Source: Phaeosaccion multiseriatum
Lineage: Eukaryota; Ochrophyta, other classes
DNA: 64,000 bases
Assembly (NCBI GenBank): GCA_965112735.1
Contig: OZ218963.1
Location: 1,178,001 to 1,242,000 of the forward strand
Reading direction: 5' to 3'
In this document: positions 1 through 28,850 of the stretch, one piece after another
Layout: each line of letters opens with the position of its first letter
Position numbering within the stretch: position 1 is the stretch's first letter
Notes under the pieces: generated by a model
What the model was told of the DNA's origin: nothing
The model's database searches: none
What the model saw: the letters and a program-made list of their open reading frames with translations, nothing else
Translations under genes and position numbers: made by a program

Positions 1-154
1 ATTCGACAATGGAGCGAGAAGCAGTAGCGACCTACGGAAACAGACATTTGCTGAAGAAGGGGGGCGACTGATGGGAGGTCAAGTAATTAGTGAACGTGCG
101 TGTACGATCGGAAGGTCAAGGCTGAGGGGTGTTTGGGATTAGCTCTGTGCTGCC

Positions 155-1246
155 ATGTCAGAACGGCGGGGCCGCATCGAGTATGGAAAGTGCCCCTTCT
201 GTACGGAAAGCTATCCTGTTGGGCGCACGCTCACGGAGCACGTCGAGAAGGCCCACAAAAAGTTGTTGGCGGGGGGGTCGGGCAGCACTCTCTCATCAGC
301 AAAAGATGGGCCCAAAAAGGATGGCCGACGTACCCCAGGGAGGTACGCAGGACGAGCAGCGAGACAGGAGCCTGTAGCGGAACATGGGAATGTGTCAGCA
401 GGTGCTTCTTCTGGATTGCGAGAGGGGAGGGAGTCTAAGCCCCTCTCCTCAAGTAGCAGGGGTGGGAGAGGGGATCACGCATCGAGAAAGGGACAAGAAC
501 GGGCAGCACGAGGCCGCACTTCTCTTGGGTCAAAGGCAGCTGGGAGAAGCGCAAAGAGTGGTGGCCCGGAAAATGCCAACACCAGTACCGACAAGAAGGC
601 CTTTTCGCAACCAAGTGGTGTCTTGGGGGGCAGGCGCAAAAGTCTTTCATCGTCTTCTGCCGCCGTGCCCCACTCTCCTGAGCCAAGAGGCAGATGCAGC
701 CGCAGTAGCAGCACCACCAGCGCGAGCAGCAGCAGCAGCAGCAGCAACAGACATGCGACAAAGAGAGCCCTCTCCAATCTCGACCGTCCCGCGGATCACA
801 ACATGGTATGTACCGGGGAGGGCGGGGGCGATCAAAAGCGGCGACTCCCGCGGGATAACAAGGGAGGAGACGCAGCAGTACCAGCAGCAGAAGGAGAGGG
901 AGCGGGAGCAGGGAAAACTAAGAAAAAAGCCGCCGCCAAGAAGGGGGAAAGCGCGGCTGAGAAGCTCAAGGTCAAGCTCCAGCACAATTTGCTGTATAAG
1001 TTGTCTCCTAAGACTGCACGTGGTGGTGGTAGAGGCGATGAAGGAGAAGACAGTGATGAGAATAACGAGCATCTTCAACCAAAGGGGGGGTACTACAACG
1101 GGGGGGGGGGGTTGCGAAAGAAGAAGAGTGACGACGGAACAGGAGCAGCGGCGGCGACAGAGAGGCTTCACACTCGGGCTGCTGTTGCCCCTCTGACCCC
1201 GCCAGTCAGAAAGAAGCGAGGCCGTCCGAGCAAGGCAGACATTGCT

Positions 1247-1277
<31 letters not shown>

Positions 1278-1396
1278 AGAGTGACGGAACAGGAGCAGCG
1301 GCGACAGAGAGGCTTCACACTCGGGCTGCTGTTGCCCCTCTGACCCCGCCAGTCAGAAAGAAGCGAGGCCGTCCGAGCAAGGCAGATATTGCTGCT

Positions 1397-1436
<40 letters not shown>

Positions 1437-2020
1437 AGAGTGACGGAACAGGAGCAGCGGCAACAGAGAGGCTTCACACTCGGGCTGCTGTTGCCCCTCT
1501 GACCCCGCCAGTCAGAAAGAAGCGAGGCCGTCCGAGCAAGGCAGATATTACTGTTGCTGCTGCTGTTGCTGCTGCTGCTCCTGCTGCTGCAGCTCTTGCT
1601 GCGAGGGGTGACAAGTCAGAGGGAGCACAGGGAGTGTTCAATGCTTTGCTCATCGCTGCTACTAGGGTGGCAGAGTGTGCCGAGGACATGACTGGGGATA
1701 GCAGCGATCAGGCCTTGTCTTCTTCCGCGCACTTGAATAGTAGAGTTGGAGGGACGAGGAAGCCTTGTGCTGGTCGTCCCGCCAGATTCGCAGACGGGGC
1801 GGAGGAGGACGACAACTCTGGTGTGGACATCGGAGGGTTTGAAGGGCAGGAGGGGGATATCCATCGCGGCTTTACGTCCTCGTCTCGGGGGTCACCAAGA
1901 GTCTCGGGCGCGAAGGGAAAGGAAACAGCCAAGCGGGGGCGTGGGCGAGCAGATGCGGCGGCAGCAGGAGCAGGCGTAGCAACAGCAGTACTAGGCGAGG
2001 GCGAGAGAAAGAGGAGAAAG

Positions 2021-2054
<34 letters not shown>

Positions 2055-5000
2055 CAGGAGAGCGCAGCAGTGACGAGTATGAAGCAATGATGACGTTGAG
2101 AATAAGAATGCCTTATATGAGAGAGGGCAGCAGTGAGTATGAAGCCGCCCAGACGAAGCTCAGTGAGTATGAAGCCGCCCAGACGAAGCGCAGGGCGGAG
2201 CGGGGGAAGAGAGTAAGCATGATGTTTAGAATGAGGAATATGAGAAGGGTCAGAGCGGAAAAAATCGCGTTGCGGAAGCAGGAGCTTCTGAAGCAGAAGG
2301 AGGAGCAGGAGGAGGAGGAGCAGGATGAGGAGGAGCAGCAGCCGCCGCAGTATCAGCAGGGGCAGCAAGAGCAAGACAGTGGCAGTGGCAACACGCTTTC
2401 TGTACACAGAGGGGGCGAAGAGCACCAGCAACAGCGAAGAAGCTCGGTCCTGCCACCGAGGATGAGAGGCAGCTGGAAGAGCAAGGCAGGAGGGGAGGGA
2501 GGAGGAGGGCACCAAGGGCAAGATACCAACAGCAAGTTGGAAGCCTGTACCATTGGGACTGGAAGCGACTCGGCAGTTTTCACCTCCATGGTAAGCAAGC
2601 AAGTAAGATGTTGCCTCTCTGCCAAGTCAGAGTGGTCTAAGCAAGCATGCATGAGCACCCCCAGCCATGACAACTTTGTTTTATTTGGCCTCGGTTGTTG
2701 CCTAGCTAGGAGAGACTTTCCAGCGCCTCTGTCGGTTTCGCTCCTCCTCTGCTCCCTCATTCCCCCACGGTGAAGTCTCATCCATGCAGGACTCCGGCAC
2801 GGCGTATTAAAGCAAGCAACCCCTCCCTCTCCCCCCCCCCCCTCCCTTCCTAGGTCCTGTCGACTGAGAGCTCTGTTTATGACCACGTACGCGCTCTGGA
2901 AGCGTCTCTCCTGCGGGGAAGGGGAAGGGGCGGCGGAGGGGGAGAAAGTGCGAGGACAATTTCAGAAGTAAGCTCGAAGGACTTTCTTCGCCGAAAGCAA
3001 GTGAGGGAGGCAGCGGAGGATTTTCAGGGGGGAGGTGTATATACGTCACGGCAGCCCAGGAAAGAGAGTAACGAGAGGCACCACGATTGTGCAGAGGACA
3101 AGTACGTTGGTGGGGAGGACGAAGAGGAGGACAGCAGGCCCACTGCATCTGAGGGGGGGCAGGACGTGGGCGAGGCAAGGGGGAGGGACGAGGAGGGCGG
3201 AGGGATATCGAGGAGGGGGAAGAAGAGGAGAAGGACGAGCAGCAGCGTCACTACTCTCCAAACGGACGAGGAAGGGCGCGATGAGAATGATGCATCACCA
3301 GCCGGGCAAGTGGGCGACAGCACCGGAGATGACATGTCAGTAGCAGCACCAGCACCAGCCGCACGAAGAGGAGGAGGAAGAGGGAGGGGAAGGGGGAGAG
3401 GGGGGGGCAGAGGAAGAGGGAGGGGGAGGGGGAGGGGGGGAGGAGTAGGCGTAGCACCACCAGCATCACCTCCGCCACCACCAGCAGCAGCACCAGAAGA
3501 AGGAGGAGGGAGGGGAGGAAGAGGGAGAGGGAGAGGGGGGGCAGGACGAGGGCGAGGACGAGAAGGGACGGCAGTAGACAGGAGCCCTCCTCTCGAGCGG
3601 CGCGTGGTACTGCCACGGCCTCCTCAGCTCTGTCTCCCCCAGGGCGGCGCGGAGAGCAGCCCAAGGGCCGATGGCAGGTGGTGGAGGGCTGGCGGTGACT
3701 CTGACGAGAGCGGAGACGATGATGCCCATACGACTTCTCCGTCATTTGGAAGGTCGGTCGGAGAGGACCAGTGGCAGCAGCAGCAGCAGCAGCAGCACCA
3801 GCAGCAGCAGCAGGAGGAAGAGGAGGAGGAGGAGGGGGAGGAGCGGCAGGAAGCTCACACGAGACGCGACATGGTGGGGGCACGGAGTAGCAATCCTCAA
3901 GAGGAGTATGCGCGAAAGTTTCGTGGACGCAAGGATGGTACCACTGCTGCTGCTGTAATACCGAAGCCTGTCGTCGATCCGTCTCGTTCACGGAGGGGCG
4001 GTGCCGCTGCTGTCGCGCCACCTAAGCCCGTGGATTCGGATCGCGCCGAAGTCGCCGCTTGTCTGAGAGACGCCACTCGGAGAGTGGCCATTGATCTAGT
4101 GATGGACGTGTGGGCGAGTGGGAAGAGGGCAGCCGAGGCCCAGGCGAAGGGTGAAGGCGGCGGCGTGCGGGGCACAGAAGATAGGAGACGTGGAGCAGTT
4201 GGTGGTACAGCAGCAGCAGCAGCAGCAGCAGCAGCGAAGGGAGTGGAAGAGGATAGAGGGCAAGCAACGACGACGCCGACGGCGACGACGGAGGTTGGGA
4301 TGGACACTGGCAGTACAGACAACAGCCTCAAGCAGTGGCTCAGAGACCGGGCTGTGTTGGAGATTAAGCGGAGGCAGTACCCGGAGCAGCACCACCAGCA
4401 GCAGCAGAAGCAGCAGGAGCAGGAGCAGCAGCATCAAAGAGGGGGTTTCGATCCTACCCCCGGTTTCCCTTCCTCGCGGCATCGCCCCCTTCCGCCGTCC
4501 CACCTGCACCACCACCACAACCACCACCACCACCACCAACAGCAGCAGCATCAGCAGCAGCAGCATCATCGGCAGCATCACCCACAGCACTCACCACCCC
4601 CCAAAGACTATGGGCGGCAGGAGCAGCAGGAAGCGCGTGCTCAGCAGCAGTACGCCCCAGGGCCCTCCCATCCAGACCAGGAGCCTGCCGGGTCTCGCGG
4701 GGACAGCTGGAGGGAGGGAGCTCTCAGGAGACAGCATCAGTCGGTGTTATACCACCACGCCCGGGCTTCTGCTCGTTCTTCTGCCCCGCCGGAACAAGCC
4801 TGGGCCTTCCAGGGGGGGAAGCGACATCGACCCCCAGCTGCGGGCCCTCACACTGCTGGTTCACAGGGGCCGCCGCTGCAGCACAATCACCACCAACAAC
4901 ATCAGCAGCAGCAGCAGCAGCAGCGAAACCCACACCCTCCTGCTCCGCGCCAGCAGAGGCACGAGCAGCAGCAGATACCTCCACGCCAGCAACAACGCGT

Positions 5001-5223
5001 GTCACCGCATCACCAACATGAGGAGGTAGAGCAGCAGCAGCGAAGCCATTCCTTGTCTTCGGCACGACTGCCGGCAGCAGCACCGCAAGTCGAAGAGGGT
5101 GAGAACGACGTCCAAGTGCTCTTTACGAGGAGGCCCGTGCCCTCGCCGAGAGTCGCCCACATTAGTCCATTCGAGTACAGGGAGGGAAGGAGAGGTGAGG
5201 GCGGGGACGCCTACGCCTACTCT

Positions 5224-5257
<34 letters not shown>

Positions 5258-5456
5258 GGCAGCAGCAGTATGGTCGCAATGTTGCGTATACCGGCAGCAG
5301 TCGCCACCCCGTGACGACTATGGCGCCCCAGGGGGGGCATGCGCCAATCCCACATGTGGTGGCGCAGCGTGGGGGTATGCCCGCGGCAGAGTCCTATTAT
5401 GGATCCTCCGTGACCAGGGGGCCTAACGCGCAGCAACAACTCCGCCACGCCCACAC

Positions 5457-5507
<51 letters not shown>

Positions 5508-5577
5508 GCGGCAGTTGGCGAGGGGGGGGTTCTCTTCCTCTTCTCCTGCTGCTGCTCCTCCTCAGCAGGTCGGACAT

Positions 5578-5632
<55 letters not shown>

Positions 5633-5778
5633 TGATGCCGGTCATGACCGCAGCTCGGACTCGAGAGTATTCGCTGCAGGCAGACCGGCAGCGGGCGCAG
5701 GAGGAGATGCAGGAGAACTTCATTCGACATCAGACTCTGATGCGCCAGCGCCAATCGCTTGAGCGGCACCAGCAACAT

Positions 5779-5825
<47 letters not shown>

Positions 5826-6492
5826 GGGGCACCAGCGGCAGGGGCACCAGCGGCAGGGGCACGACCAGCACGAGCGAGCGCTCCACCAGCGCCCGTCTGC
5901 GGCAAGCGGGCCTCCTTCCAGAGTAGCCACAGCTTCTTGTTACTACTCAACAGCGCCCACCCCCGCCGCTCCCTCTGGGTTTGTTTCTGGCTTTGGCTCT
6001 GGCTTTGAACCACAGCAGCCGTGCACGTCGCGTGAGCTGCCGGGCTCCAGTCTGGATCTGAAGGCGGCCATGTGCCACCCAGTCTTGGCGGCCGAATTTG
6101 GGGCGACCAAGAAGCAGCAGGACCAGGCCCGCGGTCTGGTGGAGCGTCTCGTCTTCCGCTTCAAGCACCAGGGCTTTCGAGTCAAGAAGCTGCTGCTCCT
6201 GCTGCTCCAGAGCTCTCGTCTGGGGCCTCTCGCTAGGGTCCACAGCCCATCCTGCCTGATACGTACAGAGGAGACAGCAGGACTAGGTACAGAAACGGGG
6301 TCGACGGGGTCGACATCTGTGCAGGTGAACATGATCGAGCTGGCGTACGAGCTGAGAGCAATTATATTGGAGGACGACTTTTCCGGCGACGGTGGGAGGT
6401 TGTTGGAGCAGCTGTTCACCTTCCTGCCGCTGCCTCCAGGCTTCAATCTGACGGGCCATCGTGCTGCCAACAGGAAGGGCATCACCCTTTGA
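155..6492 (+). CDS. Large nuclear-type protein: C2H2 zinc finger, three AT-hooks, long poly-Q/poly-A tracts
   Basis: Two exons fit: 155-2590 and 2854-6492. The donor after Thr-Ser-Met is GTAAGC, the acceptor is CCTTCCTAG, and the junction is phase 0, giving about 2024 aa. Residues about 13-34 form a C-x2-C-x12-H-x4-H finger (CPFC...HVEKAH). Three near-identical copies of a module with core KKRGRPSKAD (an AT-hook, minor-groove DNA binding) lie at about residues 330-470, each followed by poly-Ala. The rest is low complexity: Ser runs, RG/GR-rich stretches (about 3360-3570) and many poly-Gln tracts (longest at 5461-5505, 5579-5628 and 5779-5822). The last ~150 residues are less repetitive and may fold. 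The start ATG sits in a fair context (GCCATGT) and begins directly with the finger. A role in chromatin or transcription is inferred from finger plus AT-hooks; I recognise no orthologue. Confidence 0.75.
1133..1545 (+). repeat. Triplicated coding module carrying the AT-hooks
   Basis: Three in-frame tandem copies start at 1133, 1283 and 1442 (units of about 150-159 bp). Each encodes Thr-Glu-Arg-Leu-His, a Pro-rich spacer and KKRGRPSKAD, then a run of Ala codons (GCAGCAG...). Copies differ mainly in the number of GCA codons, so length variation comes from the triplet tract at each junction. Confidence 0.9.
5224..5822 (+). repeat. Coding CAG arrays (poly-Gln)
   Basis: Four nearly pure CAG runs, about 10-17 units each, begin near 5224, 5461, 5579 and 5779. 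All are read as Gln in the large AT-hook protein. Purity is high, with CAA almost absent, so these tracts should be length-polymorphic. Confidence 0.9.
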
Positions 6493-7888
6493 GCAACACT
6501 ACGAAGTGCTAGTAGTAGAATATTTCAATGGCCATCTGTGAGTTCGTGTTTTCTCAGCCAGGGAGATAAGAATGGTTGCCTCGGCCACGGCCGCGATTGG
6601 CAGCCAAGCTGAATATACTTGCTCAATGTGTTTTCACGCCCTGGACCTACCTGCCCAGCCACCCCCTCCTTTGGGGGATATCTATCTTGATCAGAGATGT
6701 GCGAAGAGTGATCGAGAAGGGGAGAGCGAGTCTGCTGCACTGGTGTCCTTGTTGTGCGCTCCGGCCGCTCACATAACGGGCCAGGGAGGCATGCACAGGC
6801 TGAAAGCCTCCTTTCTTCCTTTCTGAACCTGCACTGCCTGGTGCGGCTGCTAGCTATGTAGGTGGGGTCTTCGCTGCTCTCCGACCTCGGGGCAAGGGTA
6901 CCTGCCTTCGTACGCGCGAGTTGCTTCGTTAATGGGGTTTTATGTTTATGATAATCTGTGATTGCTATAACAAGAGGAGAGGGGGGGGGGGGCGAGAGGA
7001 GAGTTGTTAGCTAGCTTCCGGCCAAGGACAGTGACGACCCTTCCCGGAACAGTAGCCATCTAGTGGCCTACCGCTCACTCCAAGTTCTATACGATGTCCT
7101 TGCCTTAATAGACGCCACGTTGCTAATTGATGATCCTTGTCCTTGCTTACACTTGCTTGCCCCAAGTTCAATGTCCTGGCTGTATTCCTTTTCCTTATCC
7201 CTTTTGCCTCCGCCCTACACGGCCTTGTCCCTTCCCTTCTTTGCCCCCTGCACGGTCTCATATCACTCCCCTTTGCCCTCCTACACGGCCTCGCTCGTCA
7301 CTCCCCTTTGCCCCGCCCCCTAGCTAGCTAGCTACACGGCCTCGTCACCCCCCCTTGTCCCCGCACTTAGCTAGTAGTACTAGTAGTACTAAGAATTGAG
7401 AGAGAGGAGCTGAGCACGCAAGAGTGGGGATGGATGGGATGGATGGACGCACGGAGAGGAGGAGGAAGGGGAGTGGCTGGAGAGCGGAGAGTGTAAAAGA
7501 AGAGGAGAGGGAAAGGAAGAGAGGGCTCTCACTTATTCACTCACTCACTCACTCACTCACTCACTCACTCACTCACTCACTCACTCACTCAATTACCCAT
7601 GGATTTGATATTTCTTTTCTTTTCCTTTTTGTTGTATTTTTTTTTGGCAAATTATAAATTATTCCCTCACGCACGCACGCACACACAGGGAAATTGAAAC
7701 TCACATACACCCTCTTGCAACTTTCGCCCACCATCATCTTTACCTCTTCACCTCTCCCCCCCCCCCCTGTTCTTTCGTCTTCTCTCTTTGGGCATTGCGG
7801 CCTCTGCTGGGTTTCCCTTATCTGAGCGTGGTGCTTCCTCAAGAGGACTTAAGGGACAGCGGGGGAGCCTCCCCTCCCCCCTCTTGCC
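6493..7888. other. Intergenic region between AT-hook gene and kinase
   Basis: No convincing gene. It should hold the 3' UTR of the upstream gene and the promoter/5' UTR of the kinase. It contains a pyrimidine-rich stretch (about 7190-7360), palindromic TAGCTAG/TAGTACTAGTAGTACTA words at 7320-7390, a (TCAC)n array at about 7535-7590, and a C-run at 7756-7768. Confidence 0.6.
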
Positions 7889-8687
7889 ATGGTCTTGCTC
7901 CCAGAGGCACAAGAGGAGCTTCCACTGGCGGACCCTGTTCTGACCCCTGTAGTATACCTAGAGAGAGTGTTGCCTGATGAGCTGGGAGAGGTTAAGATGC
8001 GCAAGATATTGGTGTGCCAGGAGATGGGGCTCACCATCGTGCTTACAAAGACGCTGCAAAAGGCGATTTACGGGAAGGTCAAGCAGGGCGTGGGGGTAAG
8101 TGGAAGACGAATCAAAGCACCACTTTTGCTTTGCGTTGGGGGCATTGTCTGCGTCTTTGTTCCCTCTCCTTCTTGTCGTAATCCCCCCTGCCATGGTCAT
8201 GTCAAGGTGTGGGCCGTTCTCTCCCGTCTCTCTTGGTCTGGACTGGATGCCTGCCTCCCCCGCGCTCCCTTGGCGGGGTATTATTGGTGGTTATATACTT
8301 CTCACGTCCCTGCTAGCCTCCTCCCTGCTCTGATACTCACGCTCTTCGCTGACAGATATGCCCTCTCCCTCCTTTGCCTCCCTCCCGCTCGGCGTTGATT
8401 CAATGCAAGGCGACATTGGCCGCCTCCCCAGACACCACACTGCTCTTTGGGGAGGAGCCACAGATGTACGCTGTGAAGTGCATGCCCTGGGCTACCATCC
8501 AGAGACTTAGAGCCACACACGCAGGTGCTTTACTCCGGGGAGGTTTGGTCAACATTGACCTTGTTGATCATCCTTCACACGATCTTCTTCTTCTTCTTCG
8601 CACAATCACATCACTGCTGTTTTGCGTGGACACCTCTATCTTACATCTTCCATGGCGGGTGGGGGCTATCGAGGCTCACAACTGTAG

Positions 8688-8725
<38 letters not shown>

Positions 8726-9815
8726 ACACTTGACTTGTCTGCTGCTTGTGCTTGCTGTCCGTCCTCCCTCAGAGGATCCTCTTCGAGAGGTATCAACCCT
8801 CCAGCTCCTGCAGGTGAGTGGGTGCGTGCGTGAGTGCCCACGCCCCACGCCAACACCAGGAGTTAGAGTCATGAGGGGAGCACCGCTCCGTGCCTGGTGC
8901 CTGTGCGTGGCGGCTGGGTGCTATGTGATGTATGTCCCCCTCTTCTCCTGTTGCTGATGTTCCCTTATACTCCCTCCCGTCTTACCGACCTTTGTCTTGT
9001 CCCTTGCCCCCCCTGCACTCCCTCCCACCCCCACAGAATACAGGTGGGGGCCATCCCAACGTCCTGCCTATTGTGGCGGCCTTCACTGACGCCAACTCCG
9101 TCTACATCGTCACCCCCTTTTGCGGGGGAGGGGACATCTTTGCCGCTGTGGCACCTCCCGATGGCATTGGAGCCTATCCCGAGGATGAAGCTCGCCCTCT
9201 CTTTCGTCAGATCATGAGGGGCGTGCAGCATCTGCAGCAGCGCTTCCTTTGCCACCACGACATGTCACTTGAGAACATTATCCTTGATCACTCCAAGCGG
9301 CATCCTTTTATTATGGACTTCGGCATGAGCTTGCTGGTGAGACAAGGAAGAGAAGGAGGAGTCTTGCCTTGGCATCACTAAGAGGAGTGTTGCCTTGACA
9401 AGGGAGAGAAGGAGGAGTGTTGCCTTGACATCACTAAGAGGAGTGTTGCCTTGACAAGGGAGAGAAGGAGGAGTCTTGCCTTGACATCACTGAGACAAGG
9501 AAGAGAAGGAGTGTTGGCTTGACAAGAGAGAGAGATGGAGTCTTGCCTTGACGTAAGCCTCCCACCTCTGTCACTGGAGACCCATCTGATCAAGACAACC
9601 CCCCCCCCCCTCTTCCTCTCTCTCTCCCTCTCTCTTTCTTTGTTTTCTCTCCCTCTCTCTCTCTCTCTCTCTTTATCTCCCTCTCTCTCGTTCTCTCTCT
9701 GTATGTGTCCGTCTCTCCCCCTCTTCCGATTTCTCTCCCTCTCTCTCTCCCTCCTTCCCTCTCCCTCTTTCTCTCCCCCTCTCCCTCTCTCTCTCCCTCC
9801 CTCTCTCTCCCTCCT

Positions 9816-9871
<56 letters not shown>

Positions 9872-10629
9872 TCCCTCCCTCTCTCTCCCCCTCTTTCTCT
9901 CTATGTCTGTCTTGTCGCTGACTGCAACAGGTCCCTCACGAACCAAATGGCGACCACTACTTAAGTACCCCCAACCCACGAAGGGGAAAAGTCAGTTACA
10001 TGGCGCCTGAGGTCTTCCAGGGATTGGTGAGTGTGTTGGTGATACAGAGGGAGGGAGGGAGGGAGGGAGAGGGAGGGAGGGAGGGGAGATGGGGGGGAGG
10101 AGGGACGGAGGGAGGGAGGGAGGGAGGGAGGAAGGGGGGGAAGAAAGGAGGGAGGGAGAGAAGGGCCTTTTTGCGTGGCGGATAAGCAGTTAGGCAGTAT
10201 TTAGCTGAGCCCACTCATTCAGCCGCATCAATCACTCAGTCAGCAGACTGAACACATGGAAACGCATTACAAACCAACAGGCAGGCAAGCAGGCAGACAG
10301 ATAGACAGGCAGGCAGTCAGACAGGCAGGCAGGCAGGCAGGCAGACAGGCAGGCAGACAGACAGACAGATAGACAGATAGACAGACAGGCAGGCAGACAG
10401 GCAGACAGGCAGACAGGCAGGCAGACGAGCAGACAGGCAGGCAGACAGGCAGGCAGGCAGGAGGCAGGCAGGAGGTAGGCCCACTTACCGCACCGGAGGG
10501 CTGAATATTTAGGGCCTGTGCCTTGGCCATGACGTCATAATGTTTTGTCTTCCACAAGGCGTGGTGAGGACATGACGTCATTCTGTTACCTCTCTGTTGC
10601 CTCTCTCTCTCTCTCTGTCTCTCTCTCTC

Positions 10630-10660
<31 letters not shown>

Positions 10661-11381
10661 CGTGTGTGTGTGTGTGTGTGCGTCTGTTCTCTCTCCTTTG
10701 GCATGCGGGTCTGTCGCTCTTCTCTTTCCTCTAACAGTTCGTTCGTAACTGCCTGTGACTGTTGCACTCCCTCCCTTTCCCTCTCCCCCCCCCCCCTTCC
10801 CTCTCCTCTCTCTCCAGCACCCCTACGACAGCTTCGCGACGGACGTCTTCAGTTGCGGCGCCATCCTCTTCCTCATCCTCCTGGGCTCACCCCCCTGGAG
10901 CAGCCCTGCCCCCACCGATCGCCTGTTTGAGTGCATCACTGGGGGCAATCTTGCCACTCTGTTGGCGAGTTGGGGTCGAACGCTGAGCCCACAGGCCACA
11001 AGTCTCATGCAGTGGATGCTTCTCTACGACCCCAGGAGGAGACCAACAGTACAGCAGGTCAGCAACTCAGTAAAGCAGGATGAAGGATGAAGGATGAAGG
11101 AGAAAGCACGATAAAAGTACACGCACGCACCCACGCAAGGAGGGCCTCCCCACGCACGCACCCACGTGTACATACACTCATAACTGCCTGTTGCGACGAA
11201 CTTTCCAAGCAACCTTCATCAGCAAGCTTCTGTGGGTGCTGTTGTTTGTTCTGTCTGTGCCCTGCCTGAATCTCACCCCTCCACCCTTCCCACTGTACTG
11301 CTGCTCTGGGATGATTCACCGTATCACCAACAGGTCCTGGCACACGAGTGGATGCAAGAAGCCCCTACTTTGACTGCTTGA
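7889..11381 (+). CDS. Serine/threonine protein kinase, CAMK-like, with degenerate glycine loop
   Basis: Seven exons keep frame: 7889-8095, 8356-8524, 8773-8813, 9037-9336, 9931-10026, 10818-11057 and 11334-11381 (366 aa). Landmarks in order: a glycine-loop-like TLQKAIYGKVK in which the first two glycines are Gln and Ala; the ATP-binding Lys in MYAVKCM; the helix-C Glu in LREVSTLQLL; the hinge region VYIVTPFCGGGDIF; the catalytic loop HHDMSLEN (His replaces Arg of HRD; Asp and Asn kept); MDFGMS; MAPEVFQ; then DVFSCGAILF and the terminal LAHEWM. The domain fills the protein, with only a ~45-residue N-terminal extension. Start at GCCATGG. All catalytic residues except the loop glycines are present, so it may be active. 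Substrate unknown. The exon 2 acceptor, which adds a Pro-rich insert before the Lys, is the least certain boundary. Confidence 0.8.
9337..9930 (+). repeat. Kinase intron 4: minisatellite followed by CT-rich tract
   Basis: About 9341-9545 holds degenerate tandem copies built on GGAGTCTTGCCTTGACA and ACATCACTAAGAGG. This is followed from about 9601 to 9905 by a nearly pure CTCTCT/CTCC tract running to the 3' splice site, a very long pyrimidine tract on the coding strand. Confidence 0.85.
10027..10817 (+). repeat. Kinase intron 5: GGGA, GCAG/ACAG and CT/GT arrays
   Basis: Consecutive simple repeats: (GGGA)n at about 10048-10155, (GCAG/ACAG)n at about 10277-10470, (CT)n at 10600-10660 running into (GT)n at 10661-10682, then a C-rich tract before the acceptor at 10817. 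Confidence 0.85.
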
Positions 11382-11862
11382 AGTGATTTGATTTGATTTG
11401 GTCCATTCCTATGATATATACCTTTATTTGACCTGGCCTTGACTTTCTTTGGGCAGCGCCTGTGATTTTTGTTTTTGTCGACGGGAGATGTCGAAGGTGT
11501 CATGGTGTTCATGCCTCCTTTCCTCCTCCTGTGTAGGTGTAGCAAGTAAGTACTACTTACGTAAGTAGGTTATAGGAGCCCTTCCTCCTCCCACCGCCCT
11601 GGGGCAGGGGCGGGGACAGATTTACTGACTGGGAGGTGATGGAGGCGCCCTCCCTCTCTCCTCTGGGCTGTGTGTGGGCTGTGTGCGCGACGCACAGGAA
11701 TGAATTTATAAATAACAACAACGCAAATAATACTTCGAAGCAAAACTGAAACTGTTCTGTTTTCATGTTTTCATTGGTTCACAGGACAGCTTGTTGGTTC
11801 GTTCGCTCGTTCGACCGACCTACCGATCAACCTTCCATCCAGCAGCCCGCCCCCGCGTCCGT
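11382..11862. other. Convergent intergenic region (kinase / NUP160 3' ends)
   Basis: The two flanking genes end towards each other here, so this should contain both 3' UTRs. AT-rich words lie near 11390-11430 and 11705-11770. No open frame is supported. Confidence 0.6.
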
Positions 11863-28783
<16,921 letters not shown>

Positions 28784-28850
28784 CGAGAATTTCAGTTTCC
28801 CCCTGCCGGCGGTTGAGGGCGTGCCCTAATACCACCCAGTAATAAGAGCG
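28784..28850. promoter_or_regulatory. 67-bp divergent promoter interval, NUP160 / IFT27
   Basis: Only 67 bp separate the two start codons, which are read outwards. The interval contains no TATA-like word. Transcription must start inside this gap or within the opposing gene, so a shared bidirectional promoter is likely. This is inferred from spacing only. Confidence 0.5.
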
